From Malachius bipustulatus (taxonomy: Eukaryota; Arthropoda; Insecta; Coleoptera; Melyridae): a DNA stretch of 64,000 nucleotides. The DNA lies in contig OU342636.1 of assembly GCA_910589415.1 (NCBI GenBank), positions 2,090,437 through 2,154,436 on the forward strand, read 5' to 3'. Every line of letters begins with the position of its first letter. The stretch's first letter is position 1. The position numbers and the translations under genes were made by a program. The notes under the pieces were generated by a model. The model searched no databases and had not been told where the DNA came from. It saw only the letters and a program-made list of their open reading frames with translations. Below are positions 28,747 through 39,953 of this stretch, piece after piece.

Positions 28747-31156
28747 TACAAGATGGGCCACGGTATACGAAACGGTTCCTTATAGGAAAACGGTTGGATA
28801 TTTTTCCAAGATTTTTTACAGGTATATACAGGGTGTCCCCACAAAAAGATACATATCAAAGTTATGATTTTTCTTATGGAACGCCGTATTTTAGATCATT
28901 TTTAGACTCTATGGGTAAAATAAAGGTAAGTTACTGTTATGTTACCTATGCCTAATATGGATACTTTTTCAAATATTTCAATATTTCTAAATTTACAGCA
29001 TAATTTAAAAAAATATATTCTGTGCTAAAGAAACAGACTTCCAGCTAGACATTAAGCTCAATCCTAAGAGTAAAAGTACAATTTCAGATTAAACACTTTT
29101 ATATTACAAAAAAATTATACAGGGTGATAATTAATTAGCAAAACATCATGTCGATATTCACGGTCAGATTACTTGGCTATTTTAAATAGCACGCCCTGTA
29201 CGTAACGACAGAATACGATTCGAAATTTTATTCTCTTTTGATCTGCATTGAGGTTTACTATACCTAACTCTAATAATTACTGAGTAATTTGACTTATATT
29301 CTTACGATTATTTTTTCTAATATTATTTATTTTAAACTATAAAGTAGGCATGGATTTAAAAATGTTATTATTGCTGTTGCCATGACTATTGCTATTATGA
29401 GATTTTAAACCAGTTGTTTAAAAGAAACTGTCAAGTTTCGGTGATTATTTGAAATTGAGAAACTTAAGTTGAGCAGTTTAAAATGAAACAGTACACTAAA
29501 GAAGAAAGAATCGACATGATTCTTACGATTGGCTAATGTGAAGAAAATTGCTTTCTAGCTTCTAGAGTCTATGCGCAGAAATATCCAACGCGTAAGTGTC
29601 CAAACAAGGCTGTACTTCAAAAATTACTGCAAGTTTTCCGAAGAACTGGGAGCGTTTCCTATGAAAAAATTAGATCTAGAAAGCCTGTGACTGGTAATGA
29701 AGAAAATGAATTTAGAATACTTACATCTATTGTTGAAAATCCGCATGTTAGTCAGCGTAAACTTGAATCGGAAATCCCTGATATGAGCAGAAGCATAAAA
29801 AAGCATAAGTTCCACGCATTCCACATTCAGATGCATCAGAAGCTGTCTGAAATAGACTTCCACCGCAGACTTGAGTTCTGTTTGTGGTGTCTTGATAGGG
29901 TTGGGGAGGAAAATGATTTTTTTGATCACGTTTTATTCTCAGACGAATCCACATTTCATAATAACGGCCAGGTAAATAGGCATAATTTTCATTATTACAG
30001 TGACAGAAATCCACGTTTTTTCCGAATACTTGATCATCAGCATAGATGGTCTGTTAACGTATGGGGCGGCATCTTAGGATTACATGTCATCGGACGTTAC
30101 TTCTTTGAAGGTCATCTAAACGGACAAGAGTTCGATAGATTTTTGGCAGAAAATTTATTTGAACTTTTAGAAGATATCCCGTTAAGTATTATATGTAAAA
30201 TGTGGTTACAATTAGATGGTGCTCCGGCGCACTTTCACATCAACGTCAGAAATCGTCTAAGTCAATATTTTCCTGACAAATGGATTGGTAGAGGGGGCCC
30301 GCAAAACTGGCCAGCGAGATCACCTGATCTAACATGTCCCGACAATTTTTTGTGGAATTACATTCAAAGTATAGTTTACGATATTCCGCCCACAACTCCA
30401 GACGACATGAAAGAGAGAATCCGCGCAGCCTTTGGAACTATAATGGTCACCATTTTGAACACTTACTGTAGCTTTTATTTTGGTAGTCAATTTGTTCATT
30501 TACATTTTTACTGTTAATATCGTTATTTATGTTTTGCTTTAATTTTTCATAATAGAATAAAGTCAAATTACTCAGTAATTATTAGAGTTAGGTATAGTAA
30601 ACCTCAATGCAGATCAAAAGAGAATAAAATTTTGAATCGTATTCTGTCGTTACGTACAGGGCGTGCTATTTAAAATAGCCAAGTAATCTGACCGTGAATA
30701 TTGACCTGATGTTTTGCTAATTAATTATCACCCTGTATAATTTTTTTGTAATATAAAAGTGTTAAATCTGAAATTGGACTTTTACTCTTAGGATTAAGCT
30801 TAATGTCTAGCTGGAAGTCTGTTTCTTTAGGACAGAATATATTTTTTGTAAATCATGCTGTAAATTTAGAAATATTGAAATATTTGAAAAAGTATCCATA
30901 TTAGGTATAGGTAACATAACAGTAACTTACCTTTATTTTACCCATAGAGTCTAAAAATGATCTAAAATACAGGGCCATTTTCTATAAGGAAAATCATAAC
31001 TTTGATATGTATCTTTTTGTGGGGACACCCTGTATAATGTAAAATATTTTTAAATTGTTCCTCTGGTCAACCTGTATATACCTGTAAAAAATCTTGGAAA
31101 AATATCCAACCGTTTTCCTATAAGGAACCGTTTCGTATACCGTGGCCCACCCTGTA
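28747..31156 (+). mobile_element. Mariner-like element 2, complete, with about 560-bp inverted repeats
   Basis: Left end TACAAGATGGGCC at 28747 and right end GGCCCACCCTGTA at 31156, both flanked by TA. The inverted repeat runs inward to about 29297 and 30555. Within each arm the words ACAGGGTGTCCCC (28828), ACAGGGTGATAATTA (29118) and a degenerate CACGCCCTGTA (29190) mark further tiers, each matched in the other arm. A single transposase gene sits between the arms. It lies about 230 bp after the LSM3 stop. Confidence 0.9.
29483..30517 (+). pseudogene. Mariner-like transposase (D,D,41,D) with one nonsense codon
   Basis: 344 codons in one frame from ATG 29483, with a single TAA at codon 18 (29534-29536). 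Motifs: YAQKYPTRKCPNK (helix-turn-helix end), FSDESTF, WGGILG, LQLDGAPAH, WPARSPDLTCPDNFLW. The third Asp is 41 residues after the second. The short segment around residue 95-105 lacks part of the second helix-turn-helix seen in sister copies. All three catalytic Asp are kept, so this is the least damaged copy of the family here. Confidence 0.88.
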
Positions 31157-31205
31157 TAAAGGTAAAAATGATTTCTCCTCAATTCAGGTCCCCCTACAAA
31201 AACCT

Positions 31206-31400
31206 TTGTTCCTCAAATTCAAAAAATTAGACCGAAGAGCGATAACAACTCTTTCAAGAATTAGGTCTAACCACTGCAGCTCAGTTCCAGCCCACCTCTA
31301 TAAAATAGGAATATTGAATTCGCCGACATGCTCTTGTGGGGAAACTGGGGACTTAATCCATCTGCTATTTCCTTGCAAAAGCCCAGAAATTTACACATAA
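31206..31400 (+). pseudogene. LINE ORF2 tail fragment with Cys/His finger
   Basis: A 64-codon frame with LSRIRSNHCSSVPAHLYKIG and CSCGETGDLIHLLFPC, the post-RNase H tail typical of I/Jockey-like and related LINE ORF2 proteins. Nothing else of the element is present. Adjacent to the right end of mariner-like element 2. Confidence 0.6.
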
Positions 31401-31837
31401 CTCATTGTCTCCTTTGATGCCTTCCTTAGCCTATTGTTTACATGACATTATATTTGAAAACATTTCTGAAGAGACTATTCTTTTAATTATTAAATTTCTT
31501 TCATCAGTAAAACTTGATCCCTAAACAAACGTAAATCCGAAATCCAACTCCAATTTAGGAATGGCACTGAAAGAACTGACTCTTTTCTTGTGAACAGGTA
31601 AGGGAACCTGTTCTTTTCAACCGAAAGGAACCGGTTCGTGAATCGTGATATACCTACGTTTTCGTGTTCACTGTTCGTTCGCCATGCGCACTAAATGCCT
31701 GCTGCGGAACAGCGAAACGGAAACCTAGAACTGGCCCGGCGTGGAAGTGTGAACTCGAAGAACTGCTCGAAGTGCGTGATATTTTCCTTGATATTTCACG
31801 ACTCTGCTGTTGTTAGGTTAACTTCATAAACGTCATA
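31401..31837. other. Unassigned stretch, relatively GC-rich near 31690-31770
   Basis: No coding frame. AACCTGTTC and AACCGGTTC words at 31605-31640 form a small imperfect inverted pair. Possibly unique host sequence. Confidence 0.3.
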
Positions 31838-34285
31838 TTTTCCATAATAATAATAATATCTCTCTTTATTGTACAAAAATTGCAACAATCATTGAATAGT
31901 ACAATAGTGTTATGTAATGAAAAAGAAAAAATCCAGTGAACAAAAACGATACCAATTCACACATATCGCATGCGTATTCAACAGGTGGTACGCAAGCGAT
32001 TTAATTCAAAAAAATAAAACTCCACACAACAGTGTACATTAATGCATTAGTCTATACATAGTTCCTAATACTATATCGTCGTAAAATGGGGTTGTCCTGA
32101 AGCTATCAAGCAAAATTATCTATGTTTTCAGGTGGTTAAGTCACAAATAGTGGGGGTGAGGAAGACAGTAAATCCGTGGAAGTATATGGTTCCAGCTCTG
32201 TCAGATGTCTCCGCAGATATAATTTGAATTGAGAGAATCCAACAGTTGATGGTCTAGTCTGAAATGGTTCAGGTATTTTATAGCCGCGTATGTAAACGTC
32301 TTTTCAGTGGACGAGAGGTGGTGGGTTGGTAGTCTAAATAGATTGAACCGAGTACGATAACTGTGATTAAATCGGAAAGGATCAAGCCTAGCCTGATTTT
32401 TGTAGATAAGTTTGAGGAGGGAGCAAACATACAGGGTGGGCAATGTTAGAAGACCAAGTCGTTTAAAATGCCCCCTGCATGACTCCTGGATGGATAGGCC
32501 TGCTAGGATCCTAAGAGCCCTCTTCTGAAGAAGGAAAACTCTACGGAGAGACCTCTCGGTGCTGCCCCAGACGGCGATGCCATATGCAACATGACTATAG
32601 AAATGTCCGTAATATGCTGAGAGCAGTATATTATGAGAGACAGTATGTTGGAGTCGTCTCAAAAGGAAACAAGAGCTAGAGAGTCTGCGGCATAAGAGGT
32701 CTGTATGGGCAGCCCAGTTCAGATTTTGGTCAATGTGAAAGCCCAAAAATTTCACGACTCCTCTAGGCTTATTCACGACATTATCATTATAGATGTCAGG
32801 CAGAGAGGGTAAGCGTGATCCGGTAGAATTAAAGTCTATCAACTCAGTTTTTGCTAGGTTCAGTTTAAGTCTATTGACTCGAAGCCATGTAGATGCTTTC
32901 TTCAACGGGTCTTGAATTGTTGATATAATTTGCGAAAGGTCATTGGTTTTTATCTTGATAAGAATAATTGTGTCGTCTGCATAGTTAACACAAAGGGAAT
33001 TTTCGGATGTTATTTCGGGACCTAAGTTGTTGATGAAAATAAGGAATAGGAGAGGGCCAAGGACACTGCCCTGTGGAACTCCAGACGAGACAGGAGCAAA
33101 AAGGGACTTGGTCACTCGGCCATCCGATCCAGTCAATGTTACCGCCTGAGTTCTACCCTGCAGGTAGCTAGAGAACCAGGAAAGGGCCAGTCCGCGTACT
33201 CCCACATCTTCCAGTTTCAGAAGGAGGCATTCATGGCACACACTATCGAATGCCTTGGAGAGGTCCAAAAGCCACCCTACTGTGCGGATGCCATCCTCCA
33301 TTCCCTCAGAAATGAACTCCGTGAGCTGGATGAGAGCAGTCTCAGTTGATCTGTTTCTCAAAAATCCGTGCTGGGAGTTAGACAGGGTTCCAGTTTTTAC
33401 AAGAAAGTCCAAGAGACGAGATGAAACTAGGGACTCAATAATTTTGTCAAATACCGAAAGCAGACTAATTTGTCTGTAATTCTCGGGATTTTTAACATCG
33501 CCTTTTTTGAAAATGGGCTTAACTAGGGCAGCCTTGAGTTGTTCGGGGAATACTCCAGTCAGAAAGGAGCTGTTGATAATGTCTGCGAGTGGATGAGCCA
33601 GTTCTGATATGCAGTGTTTGGCAATGAAGGATGGAATTTCATCCAGGCCAGATGACATTTTGCCCTTGAATCTGGAGACGACTGCAATGATCTCCGTGGG
33701 CGAAGTGGGGTAGAACATGAATGACGAAGAGACAAGATTTAACACTTTAGAAGCATGTGTATGACTATAGGTGAGTGAATCGTTTGAGAGGAAAACGGAA
33801 TTGAGCATTTCGGACATTTCCTCTGGATCCTTCGAAGTTGTACCCCCAAAGTTCAGCTCTATGATTTTTTGAGAAGGAGTTGTGGACTGGCAGTGTTTGT
33901 TTATAAGGGACCACCCAGATTTAATGGGATTTGCAGATTCGCTAATGAAAATATCATTGCGTCGTTTGGTTTCCTGCCTTACCAAGTACTTGAACTTTCG
34001 TTAGAGTTTGATAAGCTCTAGTTTGAACTGCGCGTTAGAAGTATTTTTCAGAGGATTGAGGAGATTAAGTTTATCATATAAGTTGACGTATCTCGGGGGT
34101 GAGTCATCTGGGTCCCGCGAGTCGAGTGGTGTGAATTTTAGATTTTTCGAGTGGAAAATATTTGTTAAAGAAAAAGGCCAGAGTATCCGAAAAGTAAGAA
34201 AACTTGGAATTTGTATCTAGTGCGTCTAGCACATTCTGCCATTTCACATGTTGAAGTTCGTTCTTAAATTGCAGAAGAAGAAGAG
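31838..34285 (-). mobile_element. LINE-D, 5'-truncated non-LTR retrotransposon
   Basis: The 3' end (about 31838-31860) is a TTA/TAA-type repeat tail on the minus strand after AATAAAGAGAG. The ORF2 reverse transcriptase is open. Upstream, a degraded linker reads to about 34285 (KNELQHVKWQNVL near 34240) and stops at unrelated sequence. The endonuclease is missing. No target duplication found. Confidence 0.8.
32201..33985 (-). CDS. LINE-D reverse transcriptase (ORF2 C-terminal two thirds)
   Basis: 594 open codons. Motifs: FKGKMSSGLDEIPSFI, NYRQISLLSVFDKIIES, LLDLSKAFDSVCH, GVPQGSVLGPLLFLIFIN, NYADDTIIL, then the thumb and C-terminal region (AVWGSTERSLRRVFLLQKRA, YRTRFNL). The GVPQGS and YADD active-site motifs are intact. 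The protein is a 5'-truncated remnant, since the frame ends upstream in stops. Jockey superfamily by overall look; clade not resolved. Confidence 0.88.
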   Translation of the reverse strand: MVRQETKRRNDIFISESANPIKSGWSLINKHCQSTTPSQKIIELNFGGTTSKDPEEMSEMLNSVFLSNDSLTYSHTHASKVLNLVSSSFMFYPTSPTEIIAVVSRFKGKMSSGLDEIPSFIAKHCISELAHPLADIINSSFLTGVFPEQLKAALVKPIFKKGDVKNPENYRQISLLSVFDKIIESLVSSRLLDFLVKTGTLSNSQHGFLRNRSTETALIQLTEFISEGMEDGIRTVGWLLDLSKAFDSVCHECLLLKLEDVGVRGLALSWFSSYLQGRTQAVTLTGSDGRVTKSLFAPVSSGVPQGSVLGPLLFLIFINNLGPEITSENSLCVNYADDTIILIKIKTNDLSQIISTIQDPLKKASTWLRVNRLKLNLAKTELIDFNSTGSRLPSLPDIYNDNVVNKPRGVVKFLGFHIDQNLNWAAHTDLLCRRLSSSCFLLRRLQHTVSHNILLSAYYGHFYSHVAYGIAVWGSTERSLRRVFLLQKRALRILAGLSIQESCRGHFKRLGLLTLPTLYVCSLLKLIYKNQARLDPFRFNHSYRTRFNLFRLPTHHLSSTEKTFTYAAIKYLNHFRLDHQLLDSLNSNYICGDI

Positions 34286-34429
34286 GATTTTAGTGTATTT
34301 TTTAACAAAAAAATACACTATTGAGGACGACATCACTTTCCAAAAATCACCCAAACTCATCAAATGTCCACCGATCATGACCTCCAGATTACGAAAAAGT
34401 GGTTTTCCAAAATTCACCTGCCCACGATA

Positions 34430-35203
34430 TACTGGGTGTATCTAAATAACACCGAAAAAATTTAGGGGAGGATTCTTTGATAAAAAATAAACAAAAAATT
34501 TCCTATTAAGGTGTGTCTGGATATGCACCTTTTTTGAGATACAGGGTGTCAAAAAACGATTGTTTTTCGAGTTTTTTGAAGATATCTCGGGAACCGTATA
34601 AGACACAGAATTCAGCTTTTGTACAGATCTTATCATTGATATTAGCAACTATTTTAATGCTAACTACCTTTTTTAAGTATGCCAGTGCCGGAGAATTTTA
34701 GGGTTGGGGGGATTTTTTGCCCCTAATATCTACGACACTGGGCAAATTGATATTTTAAAAGCACACTTTTAACCGTCAATGTTTTCTACACAAAAAGATA
34801 CTCTTGGTTATAACTGCTAACGTGAGCCATTTTCGAGAAAAACGGGCATTTAGGCACGATTAAAAACTCGCTTTGAATGTTTCCAGACAAGTGTCGAAAA
34901 ATTAACGGCTGAAAAACTTCGCTCATTTCTGAGATCTCCGCTATAATGACACATGAAAAAACTCAGTATTAAAAAAGTAGCTATAAATATCAATGATATG
35001 ACATTTACAAAAGGTGAGTTTCATATCTCAAACGGTTCCCCAAATATCTTCAAAAAAATGGTAAAATAATCTTTTTTTGACACCCTGTATCTCAAAAAGG
35101 GTGCATTTCTAGACACACGTTTATACGAAATTTTTTGTTTATTTTTGACCAAAGAATCATCTCTTAAATTTTTTCGGTGTTATATATTTAGATACACCCT
35201 GTA
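34430..35203. mobile_element. 774-bp palindromic element with TACTGGGTGTATC ends
   Basis: Arms 34430-34680 and about 34970-35203 are inverted copies. Ends TACTGGGTGTATCTAAAT and the inverse of TACAGGGTGTATCTAAAT, both flanked by TA. An inner ACAGGGTGTC pair sits at 34542 and 35080. Noncoding. Confidence 0.85.
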
Positions 35204-35248
35204 TATACATATATATACATATACATATACATATACATATATATACAT
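35204..35248. repeat. (CATATA)n microsatellite
   Basis: About 45 bp of alternating TACATA and TATA units directly between a palindromic element and a hairpin. Confidence 0.85.
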
Positions 35249-35400
35249 AGAAAATTGTTAAGAGCTATAGGCAAAAAAACTTTCCTTTTTGTCATTTTAG
35301 AATCCCGAAGATGACCCAAATTGTTCGGTCGAAACGTTGATATAATAATAAAGACCACACTATAAAAAAAGACTTTGCCTATAGCCCTTAACAATTTTCT
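35249..35400. repeat. 152-bp hairpin with CGAAGA…GAAACG motif in the loop
   Basis: AGAAAATTGTTAAGAGCTAT at 35249 and its inverse ending 35400 form an about 30-bp stem. The loop holds CCGAAGA (35305-35311) and GAAA (35331-35334) flanking a GACC/GGTC stem, then ATAATAATAAAG. Similar motif layouts occur at 22866, 23567 and 26636. Confidence 0.6.
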
Positions 35401-35979
35401 ATTAATATATTTATTTAGCCATTACTTCTATTATAATTATACATATAAGGGTTTCTGAAAGGTGCGGAAAAAAAGCTACCACAAATTCCTGAGGCCCAAA
35501 TAAGCCGATCTAACCCAATTTATTTCCGTCCAAAAGTGGATGATTTCGGAGATACAGGGTGTCAAAAGTTCAATTTGGTTTCCGTTTTTCTTAAATAACT
35601 TTTTTAATAATTGGTATATTTTCACAATATTCGGCTGAAGGGGCTTTTGTGGGGTGAAAAATTAAAAACTGCAATTATTTTTATTGTAAAATTTAGAGGG
35701 CGCCACCTGCGGTACCTTGAACACATTCAAAACGAACTATCTTGTTTGGGTCACTCTGTATTTAACTTTTAAATAAAAATTCTTATTCTCCAACGTCTTT
35801 TACCAAAAAAAGGCATACGTGGTAAGAGTTGATTTGAGCAGCCGTTTCTGAGATATCTGGATTTAAGAAAATCACTACGTGCATGGCCAGGCCTAAGTAA
35901 GTAATTGTATTAATTGAACACAATTTGAAGCAAAGGCGTTGAATTAAAATAACTGTCACTGAAAGCTACAAAAAAACGA

Positions 35980-36961
35980 CTACCCAGATAGCACCGAGTG
36001 TCCTATGGACGTCCGTTGAGTATCCATTATACGTCCATTGGTCCATGGACAATAAATGGACGTCCTACGGACACCTCCGCACGGACTTCCTATGTACGTC
36101 CACAAAAGTACGTCCGTTGGACGTCCATCGAGTTATTTTTGACTATTGCGCATGACGTGCTGTCGCAGACAGGAAGAGAATAGCACCACAAGTGCACACG
36201 CACGCGCTAACCACCCCATCTTCCATTCTTCCACTATCATACAATCCACATTCCTACATTATACATTAATTCGTCCCAAGGAAAGACTTCCGCCATTCCC
36301 ATAAAACTCAAGACCGCTAGCGTAAAGATGAAGACATCTGCATTATTCAGTGAACAAGAGAAAGAAATTCGATGAATCTTTAATTTTTAGAGTTTGTGAA
36401 AAATCCAAAAACGAATATTTTCATTAAGTTTGTCAATATTATGAGAAACTAATATAATTAACAACTTTTCAATGAAAATTACCAGATTTTACGTAAAACT
36501 GAATTATAGAAACACGTAAGTAGGTAAGTACCTAATCGTTTTCCTATGTATCTTTAGCCGTTATCAACGTTGTTTTCAAAACAGAAAATTACCGTATATA
36601 CCCTATACCTATCACTACATTTATTGGATTTTTCAAAACTGTAAATTTCAAGACTTATCGAATATTTTCTGTCTTTTGTTCCTCACTAAGATATTTATCA
36701 GCAAATATGCTTTGTGGACATCCGATAACGGACTCTCTATGGACATCCGATAACGGACTCCCTATGGACGTCCGATAACGGACATCCTATGGACGTCCGG
36801 TAACGGACATCCTGCGGATGTCCAAAGTTGTGACAAATGGACACTCAGTGGACGTCCCATGGACGTCCATAGGACAAAAACGGACGTCCTATGGACGTCC
36901 GTTGGTACATAGAGGGATGTCCATTGGACGTCCATGGGACTACTTTGTGCTGTTTGGGTAG
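35980..36961. mobile_element. Nonautonomous element with subterminal GGACGTCC word arrays
   Basis: Ends CTACCCAGATAGCAC and the inverse of CTACCCAAACAGCAC. Dense arrays of GGACGTCC, CCATAGGAC and CGGACGTCC words lie just inside both ends (about 35998-36130 and 36715-36940). The 580-bp centre has no coding frame. Repeated subterminal words normally serve as transposase-binding sites. Superfamily unknown to me. Confidence 0.65.
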
Positions 36962-37079
36962 GTACATTAATGTGGATTTAACTTTATAGGTACTTTAGTT
37001 AAAACAGCCAATAAGAGATTTATCAACAAGAAAAATTTAGTTTAATTTAATAAAAAAAAATGCTTTTATCAAATGTTCA

Positions 37080-38163
37080 ACATGATCTCCATTTTAGTGT
37101 ATACAAAGATTTATACGTTTTAAAAAATTAAATTGAACTCTTTGGAGCATTTCGTGATCATTTTTCAAAACGTCCATTCCGGTTTCAATACGTCTCCTTA
37201 ATTAACCTTCTGTATTTACTATGGCCTAGAAGACACAAGGGTTTTCAAAGTTCCCCATAAAAAGTAATCCATCGGTGTCATAGCAGGCGATCGAGCTGGC
37301 CAACTTGTGGGTGCATCATTGGCTCTACCTATCCATCTATTTGGATACTGTTCGCTCAAATAATTACGTACATTTATCGAAAAATGTGGAGGAGCACCGT
37401 CATGCATAATCCACATTCATCTTTGAAGTTCCAAGGGCAGGGGATCAAACAAGTGTAGTAATTCGTTTTGCAGATATTCCAAATAATTTTCGCCATTAAG
37501 TCGAGGTGGTAAAATGACAGGACCAATTATGAAAGTGTCTATGATTCCTGCCCACACATTGATCTTAAACTCATGCTGATAATGGCTTACTTTTGATAAG
37601 TAATGGCTTACTTTAATCGCATGAGGATTTTTTCCAGCATAGACATGTACATTGTGCAAATTAGTTATGCCAATCCGCGTGAAACCGGCTTCATCTGTGA
37701 ATAAAATTCCTTGTGTAAAGTTCCTATCCTGATTCTTCTTGGAAATGAACCGGCAGAAAGCTAGACGTGGTTCATAATCATGGGGTAAAAGGTCTTATAC
37801 CCGTTCAACATGAAATGGGTGCAGTAATTGTTCTCTGGTCACCCTGTTAACAGTATCTTTGCATACACCTAGCTCTAAGCGCAATCGTCTGGTGCTGAGT
37901 TTAGGATTTTCTTCAATCCTATTTAAAATATCTTCCTCAACCTCTGGAGTTCTTATCGTACGTGCACGACCTTAATTAATAGAAACAGGCGTAAACCTAC
38001 CTTGTTTCACGAAGACGTCTTTCATTAAAGGTTTTATGGTTTGGTAAACGACGATTCGGAAATCGTTCACTGATAATCTGCAAGATTCTAAACCATTTCC
38101 TTGGCAATATCCAAAAACCAATAACATATCGTTCATTTCTTCATTAGTATACTGTACGGCCAT
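37080..38163 (-). pseudogene. Mariner-like transposase copy 3, badly decayed
   Basis: Minus-strand pieces: N-terminus at 38163-37972 (YTNEEMNDMLLVFGYCQGN), middle at 37659-37417 (HEFKINVWAGII, ENYLEYLQNELL), C-terminal catalytic part at 37416-37219 (MHDGAPPH, WPARSPAMTPMDYFLWG). The Asp in SPD is replaced by Ala, but the downstream PMD Asp, which is the catalytic third residue, remains. Multiple stops and shifts. Confidence 0.75.
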
Positions 38164-38254
38164 TACTAAAGTAAATTTGTTTTTTTAGATTCGATTTGAC
38201 ACCAATTACTTACTTGCTTTATAGTGACAGTGATCTCGTTGATGTAAATTCGTT

Positions 38255-38545
38255 AAGTGGGTCCCGTGGTGTAGTGGATAGAGCGTTCGTCCACCAGCCG
38301 GTAAACCTTGGTTCGAAACTCACCAGCAGCCGAAAAGTATTTGTTGTGCTACTCGAGCCAAAATCGGGATGCACCTTGTGGAAGGCAATGGAAAAGCACC
38401 GCATAGTACTCTGCCTCGTAATACTTCTCAAATAGTGCCTTTCGGACTCTTCCGATAAAAAGGGTGGCCCCAAAAGAGTGAACTTCAACAGTACGCGCAC
38501 CACAGGCATATGTGAGAGTTAGCTCACACCTGAAACCTGGTATGG
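38255..38545 (+). mobile_element. tRNA-derived SINE
   Basis: A tRNA-like head carries an A-box-like TGGTGTAGTGGATAGAGCG (38263-38281) and a B-box GGTTCGAAACT (38308 onward), the pol III internal promoter. An about 200-bp non-tRNA body and an AT-rich tail (TAAGTAAAATAATTTTAA) follow. Inserted in the arm-proximal region of mariner-like element 3. Confidence 0.75.
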
Positions 38546-39083
38546 CCTTTAAGTAAAATAATTTTAATTCAATGCCTTCGCTTCAAATTGTGTTTAATTA
38601 TTACAATAATTACTAATAACTACTTACTTAGGCCTGGCCATGCACGTAGTGATTTTCTTAAATCCAGATATCTCAGAAACGGCTGCTCAAATCAACTCTT
38701 ACCACGTATGCCTTTTTTTGGTAAAAGACGTTGGAGAATAAGAATTTTTATTTGAAAGTTAAATACAGAGTGGCCCAAAAAAGATAGTTCGTTTTGAATG
38801 TGTTCAAGGTACCGCAGGTGGCGCCCTCTAAATTTTACAATAAAAATGATTGCAGTTTTTAATTTTTCACCCCACAAAAGCCCCTTCAGCCGAATATTGT
38901 GAAAATATACCAATTATTAAAAAAGTTATTTAAGAAAAACGGAAACCAAATTGAACTTTTGACACCCTGTATCTCCGAAATCATCCACTTTTGGACAGAG
39001 ATAAGTTGGGTTAGATCGGCTTATTTAGGCCTCAAAAATTTGTGGTAGCTTTTTTTCCGCACCTTTCAGAGACAATAATTGTA

Positions 39084-39945
39084 TACAGCGTGTTCAGCTA
39101 AGGGTACGGAGCGGCCATATCTCGGTAACTATTGGTCCTAGAGCCTCAAATTAAAAATTTTCCAGTGATAAGTGACCATGAGAAATTCGAGGAAAATATT
39201 TTTAAGATGGTCGCACTTCCGGAAATACCTGAAGTTGACACCTAGTTCGTTATTTTAACGGAAACACCCTGTAAAAAATTATATTTTTTAAATGTCTGAA
39301 GAAATCGAATACAGGTGGTTTTCACCATTGGAATTTAGATTGAGCGGTTTATGAGTTATAAACAAGTGAAAATCGAAAATTTTCAACTTCAAAGCAGTGT
39401 AGAACTAGAACGGCTCAAGATATCTAAAAACGGTTTACATGTCCCTATCCTAACTTTTCATGATTTATCCCACTATGTAGAGTAAATTTTAATACAGGGT
39501 GATGAAAATTATCCGATTTTTCATCACCCTCTGTATTAGAATTTAAACCACATAGTAAGGATACAATGTGAAAAGTTAGGATAGGGACATGTAAACAGTT
39601 TTTAGATATCTTGAGCCGTTCTAGTTCTACACTGCTTTGAAGTTGAAAATTTTCGATTTTCACTTGTTTATAACTCATAAACCGCTCAATCTAAATTCCA
39701 ATGGTGAAAACCACCTGTATTCGATTTCTTCAGACATTTAAAAAATATAATATTTTACAGGGTGTTCCCGTTAAAATAACGAAGTAGGTGTCAACTTCCG
39801 GTATTTCCGGAAGTTCGGCCATCTTGAAAATATTTTCCTTGAGTTTCTCATGGTCACTTATGTCTGGAAAATTTTTAATTTGAGGCTCTAGGACCAATAG
39901 CTCCCGAGATATGGCTGCTCCGTACCCTTAACTGATCACGCTGTA
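39084..39945. mobile_element. 862-bp palindromic element, complete
   Basis: Ends TACAGCGTGTTCAGCTAAG (39084) and the inverse of TACAGCGTGATCAGTTAAG (39945). Second-tier pair ACACCCTGTA (39264) and ACAGGGTGTTCCC (39757). Central pair near 39493 and 39522. Contains ATGAGTTATAAACAAGTGAA in both arms. Sister copy, damaged, at 24597-25391. Noncoding. Confidence 0.9.
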
Positions 39946-39953
39946 TATCTATA

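Larger units (their letters stand above)
35440..39083 (-). mobile_element. Mariner-like element 3, about 500-bp inverted repeats, with two insertions
   Basis: Arms 35440-35955 and about 38565-39083 match as inverted repeats, including ACAGGGTGTC at 35557 and its partner at 38958. The transposase lies on the minus strand. Insertions: a GGACGTCC-rich element (35980-36961) and a SINE (38255-38545). The right end (…TTGTA, 39083) directly abuts the next element. Confidence 0.8.

Noticed and set aside
28581..28955. 124-codon plus-strand frame with a signal-peptide-like start
   Set aside because: It runs straight through the end of mariner-like element 2, has an Arg/Pro-rich chance composition, and overlaps the likely LSM3 3' UTR.
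34294..34323. Perfect 13-bp hairpin TAGTGTATTTTTT/AAAAAATACACTA as a terminator
   Set aside because: Insect genomic context; no adjacent gene ends there. It is most likely a remnant of a palindromic repeat.
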